Shown here piece by piece: positions 20,596 through 32,938 of a stretch of DNA of 64,000 nucleotides. Every line of letters starts with the position of its first letter. Position 1 is the stretch's first letter. Source of the DNA: Pleodorina starrii (Eukaryota > Chlorophyta > Chlorophyceae > Chlamydomonadales > Volvocaceae); assembly GCA_030267565.1 (NCBI GenBank), contig BRXU01000014.1, positions 558,001 through 622,000 of the forward strand. The letters run 5' to 3'. The translations under genes and the position numbers were made by a program. The notes beneath the pieces are model-generated. The model ran no database searches, had not been told where the DNA came from, and saw only the letters and a program-made list of their open reading frames with translations.

Positions 20596-23500
20596 ATGCT
20601 GGCAGCTGGAGCAACCCCACTGCAGAGAGCCCTGGCTCTCAGTGTCATCGTGGGAATCGGCTCTCTATTATTACAGCTTGTACTGCGGCTCTGGCGCTTT
20701 CCAGGCAGCAGCTTGAAGAGTACAAAGGTTAAAGACGACGAAACCCAGCCTGACAGGGAGGTGCAGGACAAGGGGCCCCATGATGCGGCTGAAGTTCCGT
20801 GCAGCGCGAAATTCAGCAGAGGCCTTAGGGCCAAAGCCCCCAGCTGGGCCCCCGAGACGTTCTTTTCGTCACAGTCCATGCGCGCAGCGCCGCTTCACAT
20901 ACATCAGCACTACCTGCAGGTTCGCTCCCTAGCCCTCCAAGCTCTGTGGCCCTGCCGAGCCATCAGCGCTCCGCCCGCGACTGAGCAACGCGTCCTCGCG
21001 CCCATCCTTCTCCATCCGCCCGACGCCGCGGACCCTCCTTCCAGCAGCGCACCTCCCGCCACCCGCGACAACCCCTCCGGTGACGACTCTTCCGAGCCCC
21101 TGACGGCCATAGCCGCCCCTTCAGCCCTATCTAGCACAGCCGCACTCTCTCCTAAGCACATCGCTGTCGCTGCTGCGGCTGCGGCCGGCGCCACCGACAT
21201 CGCCAACGGCCACCCCAGCGTCTGCAACGTCGTCGGGGGCGACGCGCTTCCCCCGGACACGGACTGCCGGCCCGACAACATCTCATCCCCGTACGACACC
21301 GCCCGATTGCTCATAAACCAGGCCTTCGCGCAACCGTACACTCCCTTATTTACGCTGGGCCGCGTCGCGCTCAAGATCCCTGACCGCGATCCGGGCGATC
21401 TGCCGCCGCCGGACGTGTGGACTCGGCCGTACTGCGATGCACTGGAGGGGGAGGGCATCGCGCTTGTGGGCGCGTACGTGAGGCACGGTGAGAGCGCGCG
21501 CGAGCGCGAGCGCAAGTGCAAGATACGAGTGCGATTTTGTATGAGTCGTCTTGGTTGGTTGGTCAACGGCGTGGATAAGGAGCTGCTTGATGGGCAAGCT
21601 GTCAACAAGTTTGGGCAGCAGAGGATGAGCGCCAGCTGTGGGATCTCGGCGCGGCGTGGGAGCGCGTGCGTGCCCGAATCGAATCACTGGCTCCCAACCT
21701 TGCAACCCATACTTCTGTTGTCTTCTCCGTTTCGCACATCCGCGCATTTGCGCTCTCCTTCCGCGTCCTCCTCCTCGTCCTCCTCCCCGTAGGCTGCATC
21801 CACATCGTCCTGGACTTCTTAGACCTGGCTATGGGCCCCGCCGGTGGTGGCGGTGCCGGCGGCAGCGGAACCGCCCACAACTACCACACGCTGCGCCACG
21901 GCCGACACCTGCTAAGGTCGGAACGCGGCGAAGGCATCCACAGCAGCAGCGGCGGCAGCAGCAGCAGCAGCAGCAGGCGACGTTCCGGCCGCGTTGCGGC
22001 CGCGGCAGAGCACGAGGGCGCCGCCGGGGCGGGCTTGCTGAACCAGTTCGGCGGCCGAGCCTCGGCCCCAGGCGACCTGCTGCCCCGGGCGGCGCCGGGC
22101 CGAGAGTCGCAGGCACAGCAGCAACAGCAGCAGCAGTCGCGGCAGCGACAGTTGCAGCTCGGCCGCCGCAACGCGCCGGCTCGGGTCTTTTCCGCGACGG
22201 CCGTAGCCGTAGCCGGCAGCGCGGCACGGACCACAGTCCTAGCGCGCAATGCCGCTGCCGCCGGCGGCCTCGGCCGCGATGAAGACGGTGACGATGATGA
22301 TGACGACGGGAACGCCGGCGCCGCCGCGCGTGGCCCGCTGCACCCCCTGTCGGCTCGCCGCCTCAGACAGCTACGGCGTGCCAGCGTGTCTTCGTTGCTG
22401 TCGGGAGCTCCGGCGGCGCAGGGGCTTCCAGGCGTCGCCGCTGCCGCGGTGGCGGCGCCATCGCCCTCACCGCGCGACGGCGCCGCCAGCGGCGCTGCGC
22501 TGGCGTCCGCGTCGGTACCTTCGTCGATGCCCTCCGCGGCGGCGGCGTCGCGCCTGCTGGAAAGCCTGTCCCCTGCGATGCTGGTCGAGCTACTGGGGCC
22601 CGGCGTTGGCGTTGGCGGCCAGACGGTGACCGTCCAGCTTCCACTTGGCGGCGGCGCCTGGAGCGTCCAGACGCTGGCAGCGGGCGCCGCCGCCGCGCCG
22701 GCGGCGGCGGCGCTACCGTCGCCGCCGCCCGTGCCGCCGCCTGACCTCACCTGCATCTCGCCGCCCTGCATCCTGGCGGGCGCGCCGGTCCCTGTCGTAC
22801 TCTACGCGGCGGGTACGGGCATGCAGGGCGTGGCGGCCGGCCACGGCGCCGGCGGCGACGGCGGCGGCGAGGGCGGCGGCGGCGGCGCGCCGCTCACCGT
22901 TCATGTCCGCTTTCGCGGTGCCTACCAGCCCTGCCGCGCGTCGCTGCTGGGCGACCAGATGCCTGTGGAGGCTCTGAGCCAGGTGAGGGCTGGGAGGCCA
23001 GCCGCTGCATTGGGGCCATCGGCTCTGTCTCCTGGTTACCGGGGCTTCGGGCCTCGACGTGTGCCTGGCGCCTTGCAATGGGTCTCTTGTCCTTCTGTGA
23101 CCTTCTGTCATCCGCAATGGCCTGTAAGCAACCCTAAAACCTCAGCGCGCCGCTACAGTAACGTACCGAATTACTTCAAAATCCGTTAAACACTCGGTGA
23201 AAATCGTTCCGAACCGCCCTCCGCCGGCCAGGTGCTGCCGCTCGACGCGCTGCGCCGCGCCGAGGTGCTGTGCCTGCAGCTGCCGGCCCCGCCGCCGCAG
23301 CCGGGTCTTATGTGGGTGGAGTGCCAGCGGGGAGGCCTGCTGGGCGCGGCGTTGCCGGTGCTGGTGGCGCCGAATGCGGGGGTAAGGAAGAAGGACAAAA
23401 CCCTGATCGACAAACCCAGACATGCCGCGGGGGCGGCAGCGGCGGCGTGCGCGGGGGCGAGGGCGGGCCGCCGTGGTCGCCCATTTCCCGCGTTGAAAGA

Positions 23501-26500
23501 CCCCGCGTTGGAAGATGTGGAGTCAGACTCCTCCGTCCTCCATCGCTGTCTTCTCGCCCTCGTCCTGCCCTCGGTCTTGGCCTCGACACGTCACCACCCG
23601 CCCCGCTAATGCCGCGCGCCTTCACTTTGCCATGCTGCTACGCCGCGGACGCGAACACACCGTTCTTGCACGGTGCCGCGGTTCGCTCGTTCGCTCGTTC
23701 GTGTGTTACCCGGAGGAAGGACCGCGTGCAGTTTTCGGTCGGACAGCGCGCAGCGAATGCAGCAGGCAACATCGAGGACAGCCAGGCAAAGCCCTTGGCC
23801 GCCTTGCTTTGCGTTTCACTTCGCCGCTTGGACGGTGCCCTGGTGCGCGCAGGTGTGGCGGGAGGTGGCGGCGCTGCAGGAGGATGCGGTGCAGGAGGGA
23901 GGCGGCCGAATGGCCTCGGCGCAGCGCCTGGTGATGGACCTGGGCCTGTGGCTCGACTACCTGTACAGCGCGCCGCCGCCACCGCAGGAGGCGACTGCGC
24001 GGCAGCGGCCCGAGGCCATTGATGCGGGCGACGGCGGCGGCGCGATCGCGGTCGGCGCTGCCGAGGAGCAGCACCCGGCGGCCAGCGGCACCGGCTCAGC
24101 CGGTGGTGTCGGTGGCGGTGGCCGGGGTTTGGGCCGGCTCTTTGGCCGGTCGCTTCTACGGCTGCTGAGCGACGCCGAGCTGGCGGAGGCTGCTGTGCAG
24201 GAGCATCTGCCGCCGGCGGCGCCGTTGCCGCCGTCGCCGTCGCGGCAGTGTCAGGGAGGGCTGCGTCTGCTCGAGGAGATGCTGACGCTGGCAGAGGAGC
24301 AGCAGCAGCAGCAGCAGGATCGGGAGCTACAGGCTGGCCAGCAATGGGGCGGGCGGCTGGAGTCCGGCGGCGCCGCCGCCGCCGACCCCGCCGCCGCCGA
24401 CCTGGCAGGCGCTGAGGAAGGGGAAGAGATGGCGGCGCGCCTGCACCTCCTGGCGCCACACGTCGGCGTGGCATACGGCAGCAGCCCTGGGCCGAACACT
24501 GACGGTGCCGGCGCCGCCGAGGTAGGCCTCAGTGAGTACTTCCGGGCCATCAGCGACCCGGTGAGCCATCGCGTGGACACGGCGGCGCCGGCGGCGACGG
24601 CGACAGAGGAGGAGGAGGCCGCCGCATCGACGGTGTGCGCAGGGCCGCAGTGGCGAGAGCCCGCTGCCGCTGCGACGGCGCCTTCGGTGCCCTCACGGCT
24701 CGACGGCGGGAGTGGGATGCCTGGCGGCGCTGCTGGCGGCAGCGGCGGCGGCAGCGTGACTGCAGTGGCGGTGCCGCCGCCGCCGCCGCCTCTGCGTCTG
24801 CTCGATGAAGGGAGCTCCCGCGAGCTGGGCTCCTCCGCCGCGCTGGAGCTCCTGTGTCTGGGGGCAGACCCGACGGATGGGGCGGGGCCGTCTTTCAGCT
24901 CCGGGTATGGGGCGGGCCCGGGCGCCAGCGTCGATGCGCTGGGGCCCGGCGGCGCCGCCGCCGCCGCGGCTGCGGTCGCCGGCGGCGGCTGCTCGCGCGT
25001 CAGCTCGGGCGGATTGACGCTGGCGGCGGCGGCGCCGCCGCCGCCCCACGCCCAGAGCCTGTACAACGGCCGCTGGCAGCTGCCACCGCCGCTGCCGTCA
25101 CCGCCGGGGGAGGAGAAGGACGGGTTGGCGGCGCAGCAGGAGCCAGTGAGTGCGAGCGCAGGCGACGGCCGGACCCCGCCGCCGCCGCAGCAGCCGCAGC
25201 AGCTGACGACAACGCAGACTCCACTGGCGCAACCAGGCGGCAGCAGCGGGGTCGGTGTCAGCGTCGGCATGCAGCCGGTCGAGGTCTGCGGTTCGAGCCC
25301 GGTCGTCAGCTCCGAACTTTTGGCGCTGGGGCCCACCGATGCCGCGACCCTCTCCCAGGCCCTCATGTCTTTTGCCCCTCCCACTCGTGGCAGCGGCAGT
25401 CTGAACCTGCCGCCCGTCCGTACGGACTCGTCCCGTACGGAACTGCGCAGCTGGGACAGCCTGACGGAGGTCGCTCTGGCGGTGTCGGGGCCGCTGTCGG
25501 CGACGCCGCTGTCGTCATCTACGACCGCCGCGTCGCCGTCGCCGTCGCCGGGGCTGTCGCTGCAGCTGTGCGCCGGCGGCGAGGGGCCGCGAGTGCGCGC
25601 TCTGGGGCAAGCCGCCGCCACCAGCGCCGTCGCCGGTGCCGCCGGGCCGCTGCCTGGGGTCGCAGCGCCTCCGCTGCCGCCGTCACCGCAAGGAGGAGAA
25701 GCACCGGCCGCCGCCGGTTCGACGCCGGGCGGGCCGGTCGCGGAGGCCCACGGCTTCGCGGGCTTTACGCTAGCGCCCGAGGCCGGGCCCGCGGCTGAGG
25801 GCTTTGCAGGGGCTGGGCCGGCCGCCATCTCGAGCGGGTTTGCTCCAGACGCCGCCGGGGCGACGGACCGGCAAACAGCCGCTCCGCCGGCAGCTGCGTC
25901 ACCCGAGCCGGCCGCTGCCGCCGCCGGCGGCGGCCCCGGCACAGGCTCGTCGTCCGCGGCGCCGCTCCCTCCGCAGGGCGCTTGCTGGCCCGCCGCCGCA
26001 GCCGAGGCGTCGGCGCGGCTGCGTGCGCGCATGCGGCACCTGGGTCTGGGCCTGCTGGCCTTCTCCGTGCGGCGCGGCTGGGTGGCCACCACTGCGGAGC
26101 TGCTGTCGGGGCTGGCGCGCCTGGGAGTGAGCCTGGCGGAGGCGGACGCGGGCGTGGCGGCGCGCGAGGGCGGCATGGGTCTGCTGCACCTCGCAGTGAC
26201 GGCACGCAGGCCGGAGCTGCTGCGCGCGCTGCCGGCGGCGGCGGCGGCGGCAGCCGCCGGCGCCGCCGCCGGCGGCGAGTCGGCGTCGCCGTCGACGTCG
26301 CCGCGGTTCTCGTGGGACGTCGGCGCGCGTGGACCCATGGGTCTCACGCCGCTGCACCTGGCGACGGCGCTGGATGACGGCGGCGAGGTGGCGGCGCTGC
26401 TGTTGGCGTCGTTCCCCGGCGCGCCGGCGGCGTGGTTCACGGCCGCAGACGACGGCGGCTGCACGCCGGCGGAGATGGCGGCGCAGGCGCGGCTGGAGGG

Positions 26501-28840
26501 GCTGAGTGAGCTGGCGCGCGTGGCGGAGGGCGCGGGATGGCAGCGGCAGCTTGCGCAGTCGCGGCCGCAGCAGCTGGAGGGGCTTCAAGTGCTGCAGCGG
26601 TTGGGGCAGCTGCAGTGCGATCCGCAGGAGCAAATCGGCCTGCGAGTGCAGCAGGGGCCGCAACAGGGGCCGCAGCAGGGGGCGCAGCTGCAGCAGGGGC
26701 AGCCGCAGCCGGCCTCGACATGTTCCGACGCCGATGCCGCCAGCGTTGAAGCAGCAGCGGCAGCGGTCGTTCTGGTCCGCCACGCCGCCGTGGCCGCCGG
26801 AGGCGGCGTCGAGCGCGGCTGCAAGGGCAGCCCTGAGGGATCGGCCGCTGCCGCCTCTACCACTGTCGCGAGGCTGAACCGATGGTGGCTGGCGCCTGTC
26901 CCGCTAGTGCCCTCGCAGCGGCGGCGGCCGCAGTGGGACGCATCGTGGCTGCGCACCAGCCTGACGGGCTTCACCGACCCACGGGTCGAGGCGCAGTACC
27001 GAATGCACCGGGCGGCCTCGCTCGGGGTGGTGGACAGGACATGCGGTGAGGGAGACGTCGCCAGTCCGGCCACTCGGGTAGCCTGGGGTTGCTGGGGGGC
27101 TGCGCGCCACCTGCCGCTGTCGTCTCTCGCTTAGCAGCCCTTCTCCGTCCCTTCTCCAAACCCCGTCGCCAGCCAGCCAGCCAGCTTCCTTGAACTGCGT
27201 TCTATACCCCGCCTCCTCCTCCTCCTCCTCCTCCTCAGCCTCCCTGCCTGACTGCTGCAAGTAGTGTCAATAACCCACTTCCCCACTCTCAATCCCACCT
27301 CCACGCTCCACCCGCCTCCGCCCTCTCCCGCAGGCCTCCTGTTCCTGCTCCTCTTCCTGCTGCCCGCCCTGAACCTGGCTCGCCAACAGCGCGCCCGCGA
27401 GCTGGCCTCCCACTGCCTCTTCAACGCCGGCCTGCTGGGCCCCTACCTGCTGGCGGCCGCCGCACCCGCCACCTTCCGGGCGCATCGCGACGCGGCGTTG
27501 ATGGCCACCGACGTTGTCAAGGCGGCGCTGGTGCGGATCGCTGGGCGCTGGGGTCGCTGGGCGCTGGGGTCGGGCGAGTCGTTGACGGTCGCGATTGTTC
27601 CTGTTTTCGTGGGGGCTCCAGAGTCCAGACCCTTGGAGGGATGGAGCCAGGGGGCCTGCGGGGTCGGTTGGGAAAGCAGGGAAGGCGGAATGCTGCGAGG
27701 CGGCGGCGTGGGGGGTGGGGGGGTGTAACTGTGTTGAAGGGACGATCCTGGGGGAGGGGGCCCACGAGGGGCACGTGAGGTCGTGAGGCTTGGCGTTACG
27801 GATGGCCTCCGCAACCGGCCCCATGCCGGGCGGCTTCCGCGCTGTGTTGTGTTGCGCTGTGCTGAGCTGTGCTGTGCTGTGCTGTGCTGCGCCGCTCCCC
27901 TCTCACCCCTCCCAGGTTCTTCTGGCGCTGCTTCACGCGTTGCCGCTGCCGCGCGTGTGGGCGGACTTTGCCCGGGGTCATAAGGACGTACTGATGCTGG
28001 TGGTCATGAAGCCCCTGGCGGAGCAGGTGGGTGGATGGGTGGGTGGATGGCTGGGGCTGTAGCAGGTTGGGACGTGGGGTGGGGTGTAGGGGTGGGGCTG
28101 CGGCTGTAGGCTGCAGGCTGGGGCTGGCTGCCGGGTTGGGGCGGTTACCTGTGTCCATCTACGTGTCCTCCTGTCTGTTTGTGCCGCCTGCCTGTCTGCC
28201 TGCCTGTCTGTCTGTGTCTGTGCACTTATCTGTCGAGAAAGGTGACGTGCCCTCCCTGGCCTTGCGGAGACACCCTTTTCCGCACCCACACGTTGCCATC
28301 ACGGCTCCCTTCCGGGCTCCAGCCCGCATGCGCCAGCCAGCTGTTGTGGCCCTCCCGCCCTGCGACCGATCATCCCATCATCCGTCCTCCGCGTCTCCAT
28401 GACCCCGTCCGCTGTCCCCGTGGGCCTTCCCGTCGCCGCCGCGCGCCTCCTCCCCTGTATCGCCCGGCTGGCCGCCCGTGCTGGTGTCGTACGACTGCGT
28501 GTACGGCACGCAGATCTCCGTCCGCGCCGCACTGCTGCAGCGTGCGGCGGCCGTCGTCTCCGATGCGCACATTTATGCGCGCGTCCTGTACGGCGGCGCC
28601 GTCGTACCGGCGCTCGCGCGTGCTGTACTGCAGAACGCCGCCGCGCTGCTGTTGCTGCTGGTGCTGGACGTCAGGGCGCGGCGGCGCTTCCAGGAGGCCG
28701 CCGCCGCCGCCGCCAGCTCTTGCCGCTGCGGCGGCGCCGCCGTCGCCACCGCAGCGTCGGAGGAGACCGCCGCCGTCGTCGACAGCGGCGGCGTCGATGT
28801 GCATGGGCGGCCGACGGAGGGCCATCTGAAGGCCGATTAG
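20596..28840 (+). CDS. SPL/CRR1-like large protein: ankyrin repeats and C-terminal membrane segments, no SBP domain seen
   Basis: Exons join(20596..21487, 21793..22982, 23232..23381, 23853..27045, 27334..27530, 27916..28026, 28514..28840), 2019 residues. The order of blocks matches the region downstream of the SBP box in plant SPL1/SPL12 and algal CRR1: FTLGRVALKIPDRDPGDLPP; a split GCIHIVLDFL block joined exactly by intron 1; ISPPCILAG; a VPLDALRR-like block; then RMASAQRLVMDLGLWLDYLY. Two ankyrin-like units follow (near residues 1519 and 1574, GLTPLHLATALDD), then C-terminal hydrophobic segments (about 1810-1825 and 1948-1965) as in the SPL1 membrane tail. Long Ala/Gly/Pro/Gln inserts, mainly in exons 2 and 4, account for the size. 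No Cys/His SBP zinc domain lies upstream; residues 1-30 instead look like a membrane segment. The acceptor of the last exon (28513) is the least certain junction. Likely location: membrane. Role unknown; DNA binding is not expected from what is visible. Confidence 0.75.
27838..27893 (+). repeat. GTGCT-type pentamer repeat in SPL-like intron 5
   Basis: Imperfect GTGTT/GTGCT units preceding the acceptor at 27915. Confidence 0.8.
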
Positions 28841-31385
28841 ATGTCGGGTCTTAGGTAGAGGTGCCGACTGTACTTAGGGCGGAGGTGTGGTATGGGCAGC
28901 GGGTAGCGGCGCGTGTGGCTTTCCGCCGCCTCCGCAACACGAGCGAATCAGTCGCTGGCGGGTATGGGGGTCGCGTGAGGGTCGTTGTGGCCGGGCCCGC
29001 TGGATCGGGACGACGGGCGTTGCGGGGAAGACTGCGGCAGCTTGTTATTGTTGTTGTTGTCGTCGTTCTTTTCATGTGCGACCATCGTATGGGCAGTTTG
29101 GGTATTGAGAAAGAGTACCGTATGTGCGTCTGTGTCTGTGTGCGTGTGCGGCTGTCCTGTCTGCATGTATATTGAACACGCGCATTGCTTGTGCAGGGTC
29201 AGCTGTCTGCAGTCCTCTGTGTGCCTCTATCCCCGTGGTCCGTCGTAACAGTAGGCGGTGCACAATCCCCGAATCCGCATCGGCGGCGTATCATCAAGCG
29301 GCGATGAGGACGCATTGAACGATGCGAACAAACGTGGGCCGCCCTGAGGGTGCACCTCGCCTTGCCCCATGGGTCGGGTCGGGTTGGATGTCTCCCTGCG
29401 GGGTTGGGACAACATGCCGTGCCCAGGACCGCACCCGCTCGCGGGCGGGCAGCGCCCTGCAAAACGCCTCGTCGCGCCGAGGGCGGCGCTGAGTGCGCCT
29501 TAGGGAGTCTTGTGGGGAGGGCGGGGCGCGCCAGTCGCCCGGATAAAGCATGCGGTACCGGTATACGGTACATGCCGTCGCCGCCGAGGTGTATGCTTGT
29601 TGAGAGTTGAGAGAGGCGCGGTTGGAATGGCGCGGTTGGAGAGGCGCAGCTGGAGAGGCGCAGCTGGAGAGGCGCGGTTGGAGAGGCGCGATTGGAGAGG
29701 CGCGATCGAAGGCGCGGTCTCGTTGGGCCCGGGGCGTGACTTAAGGCTGTCAGCCCTCCAGACCGGTGGACGCAGCGACCGGACGCATCCGTCGCTGCGC
29801 TTCATGCGCCTCGCCTGGCCGCTGATGCCCCGGGTGTTGCGGCGAGCTGTGGGCTGTAGCGGCTCCTTACCTCCCCTACGCCCTCCCCCCGTGTGTGCGA
29901 CTGTGCGACTGTGTGAAAAGGAGAGAGAGGAAATAGATGTGCGTGGTTGCTGTTTATTTTGTTTTTGGTGGGACCCGGGGAGAGGTGAGGTGGGGGTAGT
30001 GGGAAGATGCTGGGGGAGGGAGGGTGCTGCGGGCGAGGGCGGGCGGGGCTGCTGCGGGCGGATACACCGTTAGATGAAGAAGAGGGGGGAAGGGGAAAGG
30101 GCGCTGGGACGGTAGAGGGGGCCGCTGGGGGGGCCGCTGGGGGCGGCGCGGGGTCAGAGGCAGCTGCGGAGCCAAGAGCCCTCTCGAGCACACACACGTC
30201 TCACCCTCCGGCGGCCCTCTTGCGGCCTCTCTCATGCCCGCGCTTTGGGGCTGAGACCCTCGCCCCGGAGGACGAGCACGTGGCTCGAGACCCTTTCGCC
30301 TTTCGGCTGGCTGAGGGGACGCGCCGGCAAAAGAGAAAGGACACAGGCTCCCCTAAACCGCCCCTCTCGCGACTGCGCGTTGTGTTGCGTCACGTGGCCC
30401 CAGGTGCTGCAGGTTGGGCGGCTGCGTCGACACCCCTCCGGTCGATTACGGGATGCTGCATTTTGAAAGACGGGTTGGCGCGCAGGCACAGGCGAATGCG
30501 CCAGGGCTGTGGATGCGTGCTAGGCAGGCGGCGGTGGTCGGGGCGGTGTCGTCCCTGTGCGCTGGGTGTGTGGAAAGTAAGGCATGCCCTAGCCTTTGGC
30601 GGGCTTTGGCGGGCTTTTTGACTGCAGGAGGAAACTAGAGCGGGTCGCGGACTCTTCCCGCTGTGGCGCCGTGAGGCCAAGCTCTCTCTCTCCCTCCCTC
30701 CCTCGCGCGCGCGCGAAAGAGAGAGTAAGAGAGAGACAGACAGAGAGGTTGATGTGTGTCTCTGCAGCGCACTGGGCAACGGTAGGCGCTTCGTGCTCGC
30801 TGGACTACTGGTGCACTGCCGATGTAGCGGCGGCCTGTGGACTTGTGTTTCGGTGTTTGGTGCAGGAGTGCATGCTTCTTGTTTCTGTCACGTGCAGCGT
30901 CTGCTGAGCATTGTGAACTTTCTGAATTTGCACACGGCACCGAATTTGCAGTGCAGTGCACGTTTCTGTGCCCCAGGCGTTGCATTTCAACACAGATTCA
31001 ACCCGTATCACCAAGGTGACGGGTGGGTGGGCGCAAGGTGTTCCTGGACCCCAGGGGGGAACCACCGTTAGGGGCAGATGGGGGCCCAGCGGCTGACGGC
31101 CGCCTCCCCACCCCACCCCACCCCACCCCATGACATGATGTCAAGGCAAGGCAACCCCCCAAGAATGCGGCTGTGCAGGGATCGAGGGGCTGTCGGCCCC
31201 TCACCCGCGTCGCCTCCCTCCTCCACCCCACCAAAGCATCCAACGCAGCGCAGCTTCTCAGCCCCCGACCGCAGCCGTGCCCTTCTGGTGCGCCCACGCC
31301 ACCTCCCCGCCCCGCCTTCTCCGACCCACCCCACACCGCCCCGCCTACTCCGCCTCATAAGAATACACCACCGCATCCTCCTCCG
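28841..31385. other. Intergenic region between convergent genes, no supported gene
   Basis: The SPL-like gene and the helical-repeat gene converge on these 2.5 kb, which must contain both 3' UTRs. No TGTAA was found near either stop. A 16-bp tandem array lies at 29607-29706. Long open frames around 29510-30620 are GC-driven and overlap on both strands without family resemblance or splice structure. A GA-rich microsatellite lies at 30714-30750. Confidence 0.55.
29607..29706 (+). repeat. 16-bp minisatellite (GGAGAGGCGCGGTTGG units)
   Basis: Six to seven units with small variants (CAGCTGG, CGATTGG). Confidence 0.85.
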
Positions 31386-32938
31386 CTACGAGCTGCCATC
31401 GCCGCCGGGCGACCAGCCGCCCCACTTGGTGCGGTACCAGCCCTCCTTCAGGATGCGGCGCTTGTCTCGCTCGCGCCGGGGCAGCCACCGCAGCTCCTCA
31501 TGTGTCCACCGCGTGTCGAAGTGCATGGAGCGCGCCTCCGGCTCGTCAGTGCCCATCAGCCGCGACAGCGCAAAGTCGACGGCGGCCTTGTCGCCCAGGG
31601 AGCGCGTCTTGCCGTACACGGCCTTCATGAGCACCCGGCGGTACTCCTCGTCGGCCCCCACCGCCGACCCCAGCCGCAGCCCCGCCATCCCCGATATGAG
31701 CCGCCCCAGGTCCGCCGCCTCAAAGTCCGCATCGAACTCCGTAAGCTGGTAACGGATCTCCTCATTCAGCGCCGCAACCACCTCCGGATCTGGCGAGAAC
31801 CCGCCGCGGCCGGAGGCCGCCGTCGCCGCCGCCGGCGGCGGCGGCACGCCGCCAGCCGACGGCGGTGCGGCTGCCGCCGCCAGCGAGCCCAGCGCGCACA
31901 CCACCCGGCACAGGTCCGGCGCGAGGAAGTCCTGGCCGCGCACGCGCGCGAGCACGGCGCGCTGCAGCGCCGCCGGCGCCTCCGCCGCCACCGCCGCCTC
32001 CAGCGGCGGCGGCGCCGCCGCCGAACGCTCGTCCCACGGCAGGTCGTACTCCTGCAGCTCCGAGAGCGCCCACAGGAGGTCAGCCAGGTCCCGTGCCGGC
32101 GCGGACTGCACCAGCGCTGGAGCCGCTGCTGCCGCCGCCGCCGGCCCGGCGGAAGCGGCAGCGGTGGCGGCGCCAGCGGAAATGGAGCATACGTACGACA
32201 GCACCGACGTAGCTACCCGTGCCGGCTGCGCCGCGTCCGCCGTCGCCGCCGCGGTGCTGCTTGTGGCAGCGTTGGCATCGGCGCTGACGAGGGTGCCCTG
32301 GGATACGGCGCCGTACGCCTCCAGCAGCCGCGCAGCATCGGCGACGCTGCACGGCGGCGGTGGCGGCGCCGGTGCTGTGCCGCGGGCCAGCAGCCCCTGC
32401 ACGGCTGACGCCAGCAGGGTCCGCGATGGGGTGGTGATGGCGGCGCGGGGCGGTGCGGCCGCGGCTGCAGCTCGCAATGCCGCCGTCAAGTCCTGCTTGC
32501 GGGGGCGGCAGGGATATGTGGGGTGAGGGGGGTACCGGTACGAATCGGCTCGTGAAGCTGGAGGCTGAGGCTCCGGCGCTGGAGGACGCGCAAAGAGTCA
32601 GTTGAGGACCGCACGCGGACGAAGCGATGCCCTATTGGCCTCTGTCGTCAAAGCGATTGTGTCACCACACACGCCGGGCGTTGCATGCGGCACACCGCAG
32701 GCGTAGACCCCAGCCCCCATCATCCCCTTTGATCGTCCCTCTCGCTTCGCACCTGGACGCTGCTCGCGGCCGCCACCGCGGAAGCATCCAGCTCCAGAGC
32801 AGCTGCCGGCTCGGAGTCATCCTGCCAGGACCACTTGTAAGGCGCCGGCGCGTCGCGATCGTAGCTCGTGCCGACGGCGCAAGCGACGACACGGGCGCCG
32901 CGGGCGACCGTGCCGGCGCTGCAGCGCCCGCTTGACAT
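31386..32938 (-). CDS. Putative organelle protein with helical repeats (OPR/FASTK-like)
   Basis: Two exons, complement(31386..32492, 32753..32938), 430 residues; the intron has phase 0 (CAG|GTGCGA ... GCAAGCAG|GAC). The N-terminus is rich in Ser/Arg/Ala and poor in acidic residues, compatible with organelle targeting. The middle has short helix pairs of the type DLADLLWALSELQ, DLCRVVCALGSLA, DLGRLISGMAGLRL and DAARLLEAYGAVS. These resemble the helical repeats of algal octotricopeptide and FASTK-like RNA-binding proteins, though no RAP domain is present. The C-terminus is basic and aromatic (LRWLPRRERDKRRILKEGWY). Long Ala tracts separate the helices. An RNA-processing, translation or mitoribosomal role in an organelle is inferred only from this architecture; I do not recognise a specific orthologue. 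Confidence 0.72.

Noticed and set aside
29510..30621. Two overlapping Arg-rich plus-strand frames between the SPL-like and helical-repeat genes
   Set aside because: No splice structure, no motifs, and similar-length frames on the opposite strand.
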